Below are positions 15,802-26,506 of a stretch of 32,146 bases of DNA, in pieces; position 1 is the stretch's first letter, and each line of letters begins with the position of its first letter. Source of the stretch: Lachnospiraceae bacterium (GTDB lineage: Bacteria; Bacillota; Clostridia; Lachnospirales; Lachnospiraceae); assembly GCA_017544835.1 (NCBI GenBank), contig JAFYDI010000105.1, positions 1 through 32,146 on the forward strand, given 5' to 3'. The notes under the pieces are model-generated. The model was given only the letters and a program-made list of their open reading frames with translations, was not told the DNA's origin and did no database searches. The position numbers and the translations under genes are program-made.

Positions 15802-15819
15802 GGTTAGCGACCGCTAACC
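15802..15819 (+). promoter_or_regulatory. Palindrome at the predicted 5' end of the eno mRNA
   Basis: GGTTAGCGACCGCTAACC is an inverted repeat of eight bases per arm. In RNA it would give a seven-base-pair stem with a GACC tetraloop at or within a base or two of the transcript start. In DNA it could be an operator. Both readings are inference. Confidence 0.6.
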
Positions 15820-15837
15820 AACAAAACGCAGCGATAA

Positions 15838-17265
<1,428 letters not shown>

Positions 17266-17297
17266 ATTCTACTTAAAATAATCCTTTTCAAACTAAT

Positions 17298-17353
17298 AAT
17301 AAATGTACCGCTCCTTGGCTCCACAAGAGCTTTGAGGGCGGTATATTTATTTT
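17298..17353 (+). terminator. Long-stem terminator-like hairpin before clpB
   Basis: AATAAATGTACCGC (17298-17311) pairs with GCGGTATATTTATT (17338-17351) with one G-T, and an inner hairpin GCTC / GAGC sits in the loop. The right arm ends in a T/A-rich run (TATTTATTTTA). It is the likely end of the eno transcript or of the structured RNA. Confidence 0.6.
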
Positions 17354-17376
17354 ACGCACAATTTATAAATTCTTTA

Positions 17377-17404
17377 TTGATTCCTGTCACAAAAGGTATA
17401 TATT
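17377..17404 (+). promoter_or_regulatory. Promoter of clpB
   Basis: TTGATT (17377-17382) and TATATT (17399-17404) are separated by 16 bases. The start of transcription would fall near 17411, just before the CIRCE element. Confidence 0.7.
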
Positions 17405-17418
17405 AGTATTTGAAAGAA

Positions 17419-17445
17419 TTAGCACTCGAAGTGCGAGAGTGCTAA
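17419..17445 (+). promoter_or_regulatory. CIRCE element (HrcA operator)
   Basis: TTAGCACTC, nine bases, GAGTGCTAA matches the CIRCE consensus at every position. HrcA binds it and represses heat-shock genes under normal conditions. It lies between the promoter and the clpB start codon, so clpB belongs to the HrcA regulon here. Confidence 0.97.
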
Positions 17446-17476
17446 CGAGTAAAAGAATCAAGAGAGGAGGAGTATT

Positions 17477-20062
17477 ATGAACATTTCAAAATTCACACAA
17501 AAGTCCGCGGAAGCGGTTCAGAATACAGAGAAGATTGCAATGGAATACGGCAATCAGGAAATAGAAGAAGAACATCTTTTACTGGCACTCTTAAAGCTTG
17601 ACGACAGCCTTATTCTTAAGCTTGTTGAGAAGATGGAGATTAACACGGAGCATTTTGTCGACCGTGTTACCCAGGAGATTGAAAAGCGCCCGAAGGTTCA
17701 GGGAGCAAGACCTTATATCGGCGAGTATCTTAATAAAACGCTTAACTTCGCGGAGGATGAGGCTAAGGCGATGGGGGATGACTACGTTTCTGTAGAGCAT
17801 CTTTTCCTGTCTATGCTTAAGAATCCGAGCAGAGGTATGAAGACACTTTTCGGTGAGTATGGACTTACCAGAGAACGTTTTCTTAAAGCTCTTTCCACAG
17901 TAAGAGGCAATCAGCGTGTTACCAGCGACAATCCCGAGGCTACTTACGACACACTCAATAAGTACGGTCGCGACCTTGTGGAGATGGCTCGCGCCAATAA
18001 GATTGACCCCGTAATCGGCCGTGATACAGAGATAAGAAGTATCATACAGATTCTTTCGCGTAAGACCAAGAACAACCCTGTCCTCATCGGTGAGCCCGGT
18101 GTAGGTAAGACTGCGGTTGTGGAAGGACTTGCAAGACGTATCGTTGCAGGCGACGTACCCGCCAATCTTAAGGACAAAAAAATCTTCTCGCTCGATATCG
18201 GTTCCCTCGTAGCCGGTGCCAAGTACCGCGGTGAGTTCGAGGAAAGACTTAAGGCTGTGCTTGAGGAAGTTAAGAAGTCCGAAGGCGAGATTATTCTTTT
18301 TATAGATGAGTTACATACCATCGTCGGCGCAGGTAAGACCGACGGCGCCCTTGATGCCGGCAATATGCTTAAGCCTATGCTTGCACGCGGTGAGCTTCAC
18401 TGTATCGGTGCCACCACGCTTGATGAGTATAGAGAATATATCGAGAAGGATGCGGCTCTTGAGCGTCGTTTCCAGCCCGTTCATGTGGATGAGCCTACGG
18501 TTGAGGACACAATTTCCATCTTACGTGGACTTAAGGAGCGTTACGAAGTCTTCCACGGCGTTAAGATTACCGACAGCGCACTTGTGAGCGCCGCAACACT
18601 ATCCCACAGATACATTTCCGACAGATTCCTGCCCGATAAGGCCATCGACCTTGTGGATGAGGCTTGCGCGCTTATTAAGACAGAGATGAATTCCATGCCC
18701 GTTGAAATCGATGAATGCAAGCGCCGCGTGATGCAGCTTGAAATCGAAGAGACGGCACTTAAGAACGAAACCGACAGACTCAGTCAGGACAGACTTGAAG
18801 CCCTCCGAGCAGAGTTGGCCAAAGAAAAAGAAGAACTTGCCAACCGCATGGCTCAGTGGGAGAACGAGAAGCACTCTGTTGAAAAGCTTTCCGAACTTCG
18901 TGAGCAGATTGAAGCGGTTAACGGTGAGATTCAGATAGCAACCAGAGACGGCAACTACGAGAAGGCAGCAGAACTTTCATACGGTAAGCTCCCTGCTCTT
19001 AAGAAAGAACTTGAGACAGCAGAAGCAGAAATTGAGAAGAAAGACTTATCTCTCGTACACGAAGCCGTTACCGACGAAGAGATTACCAAGATTATTTCAA
19101 GATGGACCAATATACCGCTTAGTAAGTTAACCGAGTCCGAACGTAACAAGACCCTTCACCTTGACGATGAGCTTCACAAGACCGTTGTGGGTCAGGATGA
19201 GGCAGTAAGCAAGGTTACGGAAGCAATTATTCGCTCGAGAGCGGGTATAAAGGATCCTAACAGACCTATCGGCTCTTTCTTGTTCCTCGGTCCCACAGGT
19301 GTAGGTAAGACGGAACTTTCCAAGGCTCTTGCGGGCGCTTTGTTTGACGATGAAGCGAACATGGTACGTATAGACATGAGTGAATACATGGAGAAGTTCT
19401 CAGTGTCGAGACTCATCGGTGCGCCTCCCGGATACGTAGGATACGAAGAGGGCGGTCAGCTTACGGAAGCAGTCCGCAGAAAACCTTATTCGGTTGTGCT
19501 TTTCGATGAAATTGAGAAGGCTCATCCGGACGTGTTCAACGTTCTTTTGCAGGTACTTGATGACGGGCGTATCACGGATTCTCTGGGCAGAACGGTAGAC
19601 TTTAAGAACACGATTCTTATTATGACTTCAAATATCGGTGCTCAGTCACTTCTCGACGGCATCACGGCGGACGGAGAGATTTCCCCCGCGGCCGAGGCTG
19701 AGGTTGACTCTATGCTGAAGGCTTCCTTCAGACCCGAGTTTTTGAACCGTCTCGATGAGATTATTATGTTCAGACCTCTTACCGAAGCCAACATGGCTGA
19801 TATTGCGAAGCTGGTTATTGCAGACCTTGGCAAGCGTCTTGAGGACAGAGAGATTAAACTTACCGTCACGGATGATGCTCTTAAATATATCGCCCATAAC
19901 GGATACGAGCCTCAGTATGGTGCCCGTCCGCTTAAACGATATATCCAGAAGAATGTGGAAACGGCTGTCGCACGTCTTCTTTTGTCAGACACCCTTGCAG
20001 CGGGTGATACAATAGAGATAGGATTGGAGGATGATAAGCTATGTTGCCGAAAGACCCCGTAA
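17477..20062 (+). CDS. clpB: ClpB disaggregase chaperone
   Basis: ClpB is a hexameric AAA+ machine that, with DnaK, pulls apart protein aggregates after heat stress. The 861-residue protein has the full layout: N-domain (about 1-145), first ATPase domain with Walker A GEPGVGKT (from residue 205) and [11 protein letters not shown], a coiled-coil middle domain (about 400-525, rich in Glu, Lys and Leu), second ATPase domain with GPTGVGKTE (from 605) and [10 protein letters not shown], and the small C-terminal domain with [12 protein letters not shown]. The middle domain identifies ClpB rather than ClpC. The start has a GGAGGAG site. It is controlled by CIRCE, and its end overlaps a DUF4250 gene by 22 bases. 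Confidence 0.98.
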   Translation: MNISKFTQKSAEAVQNTEKIAMEYGNQEIEEEHLLLALLKLDDSLILKLVEKMEINTEHFVDRVTQEIEKRPKVQGARPYIGEYLNKTLNFAEDEAKAMGDDYVSVEHLFLSMLKNPSRGMKTLFGEYGLTRERFLKALSTVRGNQRVTSDNPEATYDTLNKYGRDLVEMARANKIDPVIGRDTEIRSIIQILSRKTKNNPVLIGEPGVGKTAVVEGLARRIVAGDVPANLKDKKIFSLDIGSLVAGAKYRGEFEERLKAVLEEVKKSEGEIILFIDELHTIVGAGKTDGALDAGNMLKPMLARGELHCIGATTLDEYREYIEKDAALERRFQPVHVDEPTVEDTISILRGLKERYEVFHGVKITDSALVSAATLSHRYISDRFLPDKAIDLVDEACALIKTEMNSMPVEIDECKRRVMQLEIEETALKNETDRLSQDRLEALRAELAKEKEELANRMAQWENEKHSVEKLSELREQIEAVNGEIQIATRDGNYEKAAELSYGKLPALKKELETAEAEIEKKDLSLVHEAVTDEEITKIISRWTNIPLSKLTESERNKTLHLDDELHKTVVGQDEAVSKVTEAIIRSRAGIKDPNRPIGSFLFLGPTGVGKTELSKALAGALFDDEANMVRIDMSEYMEKFSVSRLIGAPPGYVGYEEGGQLTEAVRRKPYSVVLFDEIEKAHPDVFNVLLQVLDDGRITDSLGRTVDFKNTILIMTSNIGAQSLLDGITADGEISPAAEAEVDSMLKASFRPEFLNRLDEIIMFRPLTEANMADIAKLVIADLGKRLEDREIKLTVTDDALKYIAHNGYEPQYGARPLKRYIQKNVETAVARLLLSDTLAAGDTIEIGLEDDKLCCRKTP

Positions 20063-20214
20063 TTATGTTCAGCTTTTTAAACATGAAGCTTCGCGACAAG
20101 TATTCAAGCCTTATGGAGCTGTGCGATGACCTCGATGAGGACGAAGCTGAGATTCTTAAGATAATGCACGACGCAGGATACACCTACGATCGTGAGAACA
20201 ATCAGTTTAGATAA
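20041..20214 (+). CDS. DUF4250 family small protein
   Basis: The 57-residue product begins [20 protein letters not shown] and ends [12 protein letters not shown], which matches the pattern of the DUF4250 family known from Clostridia. It is acidic in the middle (DDLDEDEAE) and probably a small helical soluble protein; the function is unknown. The ATG lies inside the end of clpB in another frame, with a GGAGG nine bases upstream within the clpB coding sequence. It should be produced from the clpB transcript and thus share CIRCE control. A terminator follows directly. Confidence 0.87.
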   Translation: MLPKDPVIMFSFLNMKLRDKYSSLMELCDDLDEDEAEILKIMHDAGYTYDRENNQFR

Positions 20215-20219
20215 AAAAA

Positions 20220-20250
20220 CGCCTTCCCCTGTACGGAGGAAGGCGCTTTT
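20220..20250. terminator. Bidirectional terminator after the clpB operon
   Basis: CGCCTTCC (20220-20227) pairs with GGAAGGCG (20238-20245). A run of seven A precedes the stem, and CTTTT follows, so it can end both the clpB-DUF4250 transcript and the converging DUF1508 gene. Confidence 0.85.
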
Positions 20251-20267
20251 GCGCATATAACAATTAC

Positions 20268-20636
20268 TTACTTAGCTTCTTCAATATCGGAGGAAGCGTT
20301 CTTCTTAACGCTCTCGATACCGCTTAAACAACCGGTCTTAGCCTTGTAACCTTCGCCGGTAGCGATAATCTGGCCATTGCCTGCCTTAAGGCGGAATCTG
20401 AATTCACCCTTCTTGTCGGTGTATACTTCGAACTTGGGGTTCTTCTTGGTCTCGAAATCTTTAACGGTCTGGTCCTCTACTTCAGCAGCAGGAGCGTTCT
20501 TCTTAACGCTTTCGATACCGTTCTTGCAAGCATCCTTGGTGGTGTAAATCTCTGAAGTAGCGATAACTTCGCCGTTACCTGCCTTAAGATTGAACATGAA
20601 TCCCTTAGCGGACTCTTTAACTACAAACTTTCCCAT
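20268..20636 (-). CDS. Two-repeat DUF1508 (YegP-like) protein
   Basis: The 122-residue protein consists of two copies of the DUF1508 module: residues about 2-50 (FMFNLKAGNGEVIATSEIYTT...GIESVKKNA) and 65-115 (FRFRLKAGNGQIIATGEGYKA...GIESVKKNA). YegP-family proteins are small beta-rich proteins of uncertain function. The ATG at 20636 is chosen because GGAGG lies ten bases upstream on the minus strand; the frame extends further but crosses the predicted promoter. It is divergent from rarA, with 134 bases between the start codons. Confidence 0.92.
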   Translation of the reverse strand: MGKFVVKESAKGFMFNLKAGNGEVIATSEIYTTKDACKNGIESVKKNAPAAEVEDQTVKDFETKKNPKFEVYTDKKGEFRFRLKAGNGQIIATGEGYKAKTGCLSGIESVKKNASSDIEEAK

Positions 20637-20682
20637 CAGTGTTACCCTCCTTGTTATTATGGAATATGAATTTCCAAGGAGT

Positions 20683-20691
20683 ATTATAGCA
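20683..20691 (-). promoter_or_regulatory. Extended -10 promoter of the DUF1508 gene
   Basis: On the minus strand the bases read TGCTATAAT, identical to the extended -10 of the kinase-like gene near 12590. TGTATT lies 17 bases further upstream as a weak -35. Confidence 0.65.
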
Positions 20692-20738
20692 TAATTCAAA
20701 AAGTAAATACAGACTACTTCTTTATTTTTGCATTAATG

Positions 20739-20747
20739 TGGTATAAT
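20739..20747 (+). promoter_or_regulatory. Extended -10 promoter of rarA
   Basis: TGGTATAAT is a full extended -10 that lies 23 bases before the rarA start codon. No good -35 is seen. The leader would be short, about 17 bases. Confidence 0.6.
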
Positions 20748-20770
20748 TTTCCCCAGAGGAACATGAATTT

Positions 20771-22102
20771 ATGGACATTTTTCAACTAATGGAGCAAAAG
20801 AACAAGGAAAAAGAATCTCCTCTTGCCGCCCGCCTTCGCCCCAGGACCATTGACGAAGTGGTAGGACAGGAGCACATCCTTGCCAAAGATAAATTACTGT
20901 ATCGCGCGATTAAGGCGGACAAGCTTAGTTCCGTCATTTTTTACGGCCCGCCCGGCACCGGCAAGACTACTCTTGCGAAGGTCATTGCCAATACGACGAA
21001 GTCCGAGTTCTGCCAGATTAATGCAACCATCGCCGGCAAGAAGGACATGGAAGAAGTGGTTGAAAACGCCAAGAAGATTTATGGCGGCTATGGCAAGAAA
21101 ACCATTCTTTTTATAGACGAGATACATCGTTTCAACAAGAGCCAGCAGGACTACCTCCTTCCATTCGTGGAGGACGGTACCATTACGCTTATCGGCGCGA
21201 CTACCGAAAACCCGTACTTTGAGGTTAACGGCGCTTTGATATCGCGCTCGCAGATTTTTGAGCTTAAACCGCTTAGCGACGACAATATAAAGACGCTTAT
21301 AAACAAAGCACTCACCGACCGCGACAACGGCCTCGGTTCATTTAACGCAGACATTACGCCCGAAGCGATGGAGTTTCTGGCAGACCAGGCCAATGGTGAT
21401 GCAAGACGTGCTCTCAACGCCATCGAGCTTGGCGTTATGACCACCGAGCGCGCAGAGGACGGTAAGATACATATCACCCTGGAAGTTGCAGAGGAGTGCA
21501 TTCAGAAGCGTGCGGTGCTCTTCGACAAAGACGGTGACAACCACTACGATACCATTTCAGCCTTCATCAAAAGCATGCGCGGCTCCGACCCGGATGCGGC
21601 GGTTTACTACCTTGCCAAGATGTTATACGCAGGCGAGAGTGTTACTTTTATCGCCCGCAGAATGATGATATGTGCTTCGGAAGACGTAGGCAACGCAGAC
21701 CCGCAGGCTCTTGTGGTAGCAACCGCGGCAGCCCAGGCAGTTGAGCGCGTGGGCATGCCCGAGGCCAACTTAATCTTAAGCCAGGCGGCTATCTATATCG
21801 CCACCGCACCGAAGTCCAATTCCTGCACCATAGCCATAGAGGAGGCGACCAACGCAGTGAAAGAAAAAGGAAACCTTCCGATTCCCACCCACCTTCAGGA
21901 TGCCCACTACAAAGGCGCCGCGAAGCTTGGCCACGGAGTCGGCTACAAGTACGCTCACGATTACAAGAACAATTACGTCGAGCAGCAATATCTTCCCTAC
22001 GAGCTTAAGGGCGAGAAGTTCTACAAGCCTTCTTTTAACGGCTACGAGCAGAAGATTATCGACCACATGAAGAAAATCAAGAAAGAGGCGGGAGAAGAGT
22101 AA
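20771..22102 (+). CDS. rarA: Replication-associated recombination protein RarA/MgsA
   Basis: The 443-residue AAA+ ATPase is related to clamp loaders and acts at stalled replication forks. Walker [10 protein letters not shown] starts at residue 59 and Walker B ILFIDEIHRFNKSQQD follows near 115; then come TTENPYF (sensor 1 region) and GDARRALNAIE (sensor 2). The C-terminal tetramerisation domain contains DPDAAVYYLAKML and later the LPIPTHLQDAHYKGAAKLGHGVGYKY stretch typical of the family. The start has AGAGGA ten bases upstream. Its stop codon overlaps the start of the next gene by one base (TAATG), so the two are translationally coupled. Confidence 0.96.
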   Translation: MDIFQLMEQKNKEKESPLAARLRPRTIDEVVGQEHILAKDKLLYRAIKADKLSSVIFYGPPGTGKTTLAKVIANTTKSEFCQINATIAGKKDMEEVVENAKKIYGGYGKKTILFIDEIHRFNKSQQDYLLPFVEDGTITLIGATTENPYFEVNGALISRSQIFELKPLSDDNIKTLINKALTDRDNGLGSFNADITPEAMEFLADQANGDARRALNAIELGVMTTERAEDGKIHITLEVAEECIQKRAVLFDKDGDNHYDTISAFIKSMRGSDPDAAVYYLAKMLYAGESVTFIARRMMICASEDVGNADPQALVVATAAAQAVERVGMPEANLILSQAAIYIATAPKSNSCTIAIEEATNAVKEKGNLPIPTHLQDAHYKGAAKLGHGVGYKYAHDYKNNYVEQQYLPYELKGEKFYKPSFNGYEQKIIDHMKKIKKEAGEE

Positions 22103-23397
22103 TGTCCGATGCCAAAAGAAGAATTATAATAGTATCCCTCGACGCTGTGGGAAAGCGCGATATGGAGTTTATGCAGACTCTCCCGAACTTTTCAAGGATA
22201 GTTGAGAACGGGGCTTTCTGCGATAACGTGTTAAGTGTATATCCTTCGCTTACTTACCCTGCGCACACATCGATTGTTACGGGTAAGCTTCCTAACCGCC
22301 ACAGAATAGTGGCCAACACCAAGTTTCAGCCCGACCGCGCCAACCCCGACTGGCTGTACAAAGAAAAATACATAAACGGCAAGACCATCGTTGACGTGGC
22401 AAGAGAAAAAGGCTTTAAAACCGCAGCCTTTCTTTGGCCTGTGATGGCGGGTGCCAAGATTGATTACAATATTCCCGAAGTAATGTGTACGAGAAAGTAC
22501 CATAACCAGGTGGTTATGTGCCTTCTTAACGGAACTCCCGGGTATCTTCTTGATGTCAACAAGCGTTTCGGGCACATAAGACACGGTATCAGTCAGCCTG
22601 CACTTGATGACTTTGTCATGGAGTGTGTGCATTACACCATAGACAGGCACGACCCCAATGTTATGCTGATTCACTTAACGGACGTGGATACACAGCGTCA
22701 TAACTACGGTGCGGAAGGCCCCGAAGTTACGGAGGCTTTGAAGCGTCACGACGAGCGTCTCGGCAACCTTACAAAGTGGCTTTCTGACAAGCATCCCATG
22801 GACAACACCACACTTATTGTGCTTGGTGACCACTGCCAGATTGATGCGCACACCATCGTATATCTTAATAAGCTGTTCCTTGATAAGGGTTACCTTACGG
22901 TTCAGGGCGACAAGATTACATCGTACAAAGCAATCGCCAAGACCTGTGACGGGTCGACTTACGTATACATCAATCCTAAATGCATTGATGATGAAGAATT
23001 CCTTGATTCGCTCACCGATACGCTTAACGAAATCAAGAATGACGAGCGTCTTGGTGTAGAGGAAATTTACAGCAACGAAGAAGCTCGTGATATGGGTGCC
23101 GACGAATGCTGCTTCTGCATGATTGAGGGTAAGCGCGGCTACTATTTCCTTAATGAATTCGATGTTCTGACAGAGAAAGTTACGGACACGAAGAATCATA
23201 AGATGCTTGCGATTCACGGATGTCTTAATACGAAGGAAGAGAATAAGACTTTCTTTGGCGCTTGCGGAAAAGGAATTAAAAAAGGAGTCCGCATAGACTC
23301 CATGAGAGTGTGGGACGAAGGACCTACAATCGCTAAGATTATGGGTGGTCATCTTCCCGCAGTCGACGGTGAGATACTCACCGATATATTAGAATAA
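22102..23397 (+). CDS. Alkaline-phosphatase-superfamily phosphodiesterase/nucleotide pyrophosphatase-like protein
   Basis: The 431-residue protein is related to type I phosphodiesterases and nucleotide pyrophosphatases, which use two zinc ions. Visible site residues are Asp in IIVSLDAVG near residue 14, the nucleophile Thr in PSLTYPAHTSIVTG, Asp and His in LTDVDTQRHNYG, Asp-His in VLGDHCQ, and His in AIHGC. There is no signal peptide, so it acts inside the cell; the substrate is unknown. The first gene partner is rarA, with a one-base overlap. At the 3' end it overlaps the converging DUF4364 gene by nine bases. Confidence 0.86.
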   Translation: MSDAKRRIIIVSLDAVGKRDMEFMQTLPNFSRIVENGAFCDNVLSVYPSLTYPAHTSIVTGKLPNRHRIVANTKFQPDRANPDWLYKEKYINGKTIVDVAREKGFKTAAFLWPVMAGAKIDYNIPEVMCTRKYHNQVVMCLLNGTPGYLLDVNKRFGHIRHGISQPALDDFVMECVHYTIDRHDPNVMLIHLTDVDTQRHNYGAEGPEVTEALKRHDERLGNLTKWLSDKHPMDNTTLIVLGDHCQIDAHTIVYLNKLFLDKGYLTVQGDKITSYKAIAKTCDGSTYVYINPKCIDDEEFLDSLTDTLNEIKNDERLGVEEIYSNEEARDMGADECCFCMIEGKRGYYFLNEFDVLTEKVTDTKNHKMLAIHGCLNTKEENKTFFGACGKGIKKGVRIDSMRVWDEGPTIAKIMGGHLPAVDGEILTDILE

Positions 23398-23904
23398 CTT
23401 CTCGATAATCGAGTTATATACATCCTGGCTCGCACCTTCCCACTTCTCGCAGATGGACGCCGCAAGCTCCTCTGTGGGAACGGAAAGAGTCAGGTTAATT
23501 AAATTTATCTTCTTCTCCTTTATAATGAGGTTAGCCTCGTATTCACCGCTTGTGGACTTATAGTAGTTGGAGATTACGGAGACCTCGTTCTTAAGCTCGA
23601 AGCGATTCTCGCGGAAATATGCATCGATATCCTCTTTAATCTGGGTGCTGATGCGGTTCTCAAAGAATCCGAGTGTCTCGCGACCTTCGTCGGTAATCTC
23701 AAGGTGAGTGCGGTTTCGAATAGATTTGGCACGGAGCATGTCAGCATCGATGAGCTCGGAAATTGCCTGCTGAAGCGGCATAAAGGTGGTGTATTCCTTA
23801 CCGAGGATATAGTCGAATACCTGGGCCTTGGTAAGCGGAAAGTTCACACGGTCGAGCATGTAGAGCACTATTAACTTATAAAGTGTTAACGGATCCTGTG
23901 CCAT
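23389..23904 (-). CDS. DUF4364 family protein
   Basis: The 171-residue protein matches the DUF4364 family of Firmicutes: it starts with a winged-helix-like segment (LTLYKLIVLYMLDRVNFPLT and later ISELIDADMLRAKSIRNRTHLEITDEG) and ends in a beta-rich part (EANLIIKEKKINLINLTLSVP). It may bind DNA as a PadR-like regulator, but no target is known. The gene faces the phosphodiesterase gene and overlaps its end by nine bases, with no terminator between them. The ATG has only a weak AGGT site. Confidence 0.82.
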   Translation of the reverse strand: MAQDPLTLYKLIVLYMLDRVNFPLTKAQVFDYILGKEYTTFMPLQQAISELIDADMLRAKSIRNRTHLEITDEGRETLGFFENRISTQIKEDIDAYFRENRFELKNEVSVISNYYKSTSGEYEANLIIKEKKINLINLTLSVPTEELAASICEKWEGASQDVYNSIIEKLF

Positions 23905-24079
23905 AATACCTCACAACTAATACATCTTTACAAATTTGGGAAAGACACTTATAATCATAAGCAAATAAAAATTGTTTTTCAAGTTTATCCTGAAACTTCT
24001 AAGTTTTTTATCAACCAATTGATTCTAATTAATCAGACAACAATCCACTTTTTTACACATTATCAAAACGGAGGAAAGA

Positions 24080-25693
24080 ATGAGAGAAAAATATGAAACA
24101 CTTGCCATCAAAGATTTACGTGCAATAGCCAAAATCCGCGGTGTAAAAGGTGCTTCCAGTATGAGCAAGGGACAGGTTATAGAGGTTCTTTTGCTCCTTG
24201 ACGAAACAGAAGAAAAGGCCAAGCTTGCGGCAGAGGCAGATGACGCAATCAGAGCGGAAGAAGCCAAGAGAGCGGTTTTAAGCCGCACGAAGAAGTCTTC
24301 CGATGAGGGAGATAGCGAACCGGCTAAGAAACCACGTGGCAGAAAGCCCGCGGCCAAGGCTGAGGAGACTGCGGAAAAGCCGGCCACAGAGGCTAAGCCC
24401 GCTACGGATGCCAAGCCCGCAGAGAGACCGCAGGACGACAGAGCGAAGGCTTTAATAGATGAGGCGTTTGAGCGTCAGGCGCGCTTAAATCCCGACAAGA
24501 CGCCCGAGGAACTTAAGGCAGCATATTACGAGAAGAAGCAGCGAGAAGAGGAAGAACGTAACATCGACAGCGGTATCCCCGCTCACGGAATCCTTGAGAT
24601 TATGCCCGACGGCTTCGGATTCATTCGTTGCGAGAACTTCCTTCCCGGCGAGAACGACGTATACGTTGCGCCCGGTATTATCCGTAAGTACGGACTTCGC
24701 ACCGGCGATATCATAAAGGGCAGCACCAAGGTTAAGACTCAGAACGAGAAGTTCTCGGCGCTTTTATCCCTTACACTTGTAAACGGCTTCGATCCCGAGA
24801 CAATTTCCAAGCGCGTAAGCTTTGAAAATATGACACCTATTTTCCCTGATAATCGTATCAGGCTTGAAACTCCCGGCTCCACGGTTGCCATGAGAGTTAT
24901 GGATTTGCTTAGCCCTGTCGGCAAGGGACAAAGAGGTATGATTGTATCTCCTCCCAAGGCAGGTAAGACAACACTGCTTAAGGAAGTAGCGAAGTCTGTT
25001 AAGCGTAACAATCCCGAGATTCACTTAATCATTCTTTTGATTGATGAGCGTCCCGAGGAAGTTACGGATATCAAGGAAGCGATTGAAGGACCTAACGTAG
25101 AGGTTATCTACTCAACCTTCGACGAACTTCCCGAGCACCACAAGCGTGTATCGGAAATGGTAATCGAGCGCGCAAAGCGTCTGGTAGAGCACCACAAGGA
25201 CGTTATGATTCTGCTTGATTCAATCACACGTCTTACAAGAGCGTACAACTTGACTGTTCCGCCGAGCGGACGTACACTTTCAGGTGGTCTCGATCCCGCG
25301 GCTTTACATATGCCGAAGCGATTCTTCGGTGCAGCCCGTAACATGCGTGAAGGCGGTTCCCTCACGATTCTTGCGACTGCCCTTGTTGAGACCGGTTCCA
25401 AGATGGATGACGTTGTATACGAGGAATTTAAGGGAACAGGTAACATGGAAATGGTACTTGACCGTAAGCTTTCGGAGAAGCGTATATTCCCTGCAATCGA
25501 TATTGCCAAGTCCGGCACCCGTCGAGACGACCTTCTTTTGACCAAGGAAGAAATTGATGCAGTCAATATGCTTCGTAAGGGCATCAACGGCCTTAAGCCC
25601 GAGGAGAGCGTCGACCGCATACTTGACATGTTTGCCAAGACCCGCGGCAACAACGACTTTATCCATATGGTCAATAAGATTCAATTATTCTAA
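24080..25693 (+). CDS. rho: Transcription termination factor Rho with an insertion
   Basis: Rho is the hexameric RNA helicase that ends untranslated transcripts. The 537-residue protein is longer than E. coli Rho (419). Order: Rho_N helical domain (about 1-40); a low-complexity charged, Ala/Lys/Pro-rich segment (about 41-165) with AKPAT repeats and PRGRKP at 85-90; the cold-shock-like RNA-binding domain ([15 protein letters not shown] from 169); the ATPase core with PPKAGKTT near residue 290, [22 protein letters not shown] and SGTRRDD. The GGAGG site is strong. The 175-base gap upstream (23905-24079) holds no promoter I can name. PAP2 phosphatase follows after 21 bases. Confidence 0.97.
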   Translation: MREKYETLAIKDLRAIAKIRGVKGASSMSKGQVIEVLLLLDETEEKAKLAAEADDAIRAEEAKRAVLSRTKKSSDEGDSEPAKKPRGRKPAAKAEETAEKPATEAKPATDAKPAERPQDDRAKALIDEAFERQARLNPDKTPEELKAAYYEKKQREEEERNIDSGIPAHGILEIMPDGFGFIRCENFLPGENDVYVAPGIIRKYGLRTGDIIKGSTKVKTQNEKFSALLSLTLVNGFDPETISKRVSFENMTPIFPDNRIRLETPGSTVAMRVMDLLSPVGKGQRGMIVSPPKAGKTTLLKEVAKSVKRNNPEIHLIILLIDERPEEVTDIKEAIEGPNVEVIYSTFDELPEHHKRVSEMVIERAKRLVEHHKDVMILLDSITRLTRAYNLTVPPSGRTLSGGLDPAALHMPKRFFGAARNMREGGSLTILATALVETGSKMDDVVYEEFKGTGNMEMVLDRKLSEKRIFPAIDIAKSGTRRDDLLLTKEEIDAVNMLRKGINGLKPEESVDRILDMFAKTRGNNDFIHMVNKIQLF

Positions 25694-25714
25694 GTTTTTA
25701 AGGGGTGAATTGAG

Positions 25715-26356
25715 ATGGATACCAAGAAGAAAAACTGGTTAGTGACAGCTGTACTGTTCTGCGTATTTGTGGCTTACACCGCAGTGGTTAAGTTTGTGGA
25801 TGTGGGCACCGGACTCGATGGTACCGAGCTTGGACTCAGCACTGTCAATCATGCCTGTGAGAGGATGTTTCCCTTTAAGCAGTTCTGGTATGACTTGACC
25901 GAGTATCTCGGATATGCGGCAATCGGCGTATGTCTTGCTTTTGCATTGCTCGGACTTGTGCAGCTTATTAAGGGAAAATCGTTTAAGAAAGTTGATAAGG
26001 AAATTTGGATACTTGCGGGGTTCTATGTAATTGTAATTGCTTTCTACGCATTATTTGAAAAGCTGATTATCAATTACCGTCCCGTAATCCTTGATGAGGG
26101 CTTAGAGCCTTCTTATCCTTCAAGCCACACTGTGCTTGCGGCTTGCGTGTATATCTCCGCATTCTTCATGTTTGTAAAGTATGTTAAGAATAAGACACTT
26201 CTTGCATGCCTTCAGGGATTATGCGTGCTGGCAGCAGTACTGACTATCGTGGGACGCCTTTTCTCAGGCGTTCACTGGGTAAGCGATATTGTGGGAGGAT
26301 TACTTCTCTCCGCGGCGCTTGTGCATGGATTTCTGGTGGCTATTAAAGCCAAATAA
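25715..26356 (+). CDS. PAP2 family membrane phosphatase
   Basis: The 213-residue protein has about five or six membrane segments and the three-part phosphatase motif: Lys116...Arg122-Pro123 (NYRPV), PSSH (135-138), and Arg181...His187-x3-Asp191 (RLFSGVHWVSD). PAP2 enzymes dephosphorylate lipid phosphates such as undecaprenyl pyrophosphate or phosphatidic acid at the outer face of the membrane. The first motif has five residues between Lys and Arg, where six is usual, and Gly precedes Arg181 in place of Ser. The gene lies 21 bases after rho with AGGGGTG upstream and ends at a strong terminator. Confidence 0.9.
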   Translation: MDTKKKNWLVTAVLFCVFVAYTAVVKFVDVGTGLDGTELGLSTVNHACERMFPFKQFWYDLTEYLGYAAIGVCLAFALLGLVQLIKGKSFKKVDKEIWILAGFYVIVIAFYALFEKLIINYRPVILDEGLEPSYPSSHTVLAACVYISAFFMFVKYVKNKTLLACLQGLCVLAAVLTIVGRLFSGVHWVSDIVGGLLLSAALVHGFLVAIKAK

Positions 26357-26367
26357 TTGAGTGATTG

Positions 26368-26393
26368 GTCCGGCGGTTTTCGCCGGACTTTTT
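26368..26393 (+). terminator. Terminator of rho-PAP2 transcript
   Basis: Eight-base perfect GC-rich arms GTCCGGCG (26368-26375) and CGCCGGAC (26381-26388), loop GTTTT and a five-T tail. Confidence 0.93.
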
Positions 26394-26420
26394 CTTTGGA
26401 ATTTTTCTCTGAAAAAGGGA

Positions 26421-26449
26421 TTGACATTTCTGACAATTGTGGGTACAAT
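26421..26449 (+). promoter_or_regulatory. Strong promoter of an isolated small gene
   Basis: Perfect TTGACA (26421-26426) and TACAAT (26444-26449) are separated by exactly 17 bases. A TGACA direct repeat with a nine-base period (26422 and 26431) lies at the -35. The transcript should begin near 26456. Confidence 0.85.
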
Positions 26450-26506
26450 CTGAAAATATTATATCAAGCCGAAAATTGTTTATCACTTAGGGAAGGAGAT
26501 AGTATA

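Noticed and set aside
26357-26506. Longer form of the 36-residue peptide starting near 26357
   Set aside because: It would begin in the terminator of the previous operon and upstream of the predicted promoter; the ribosome-binding site fits only the ATG at 26507.
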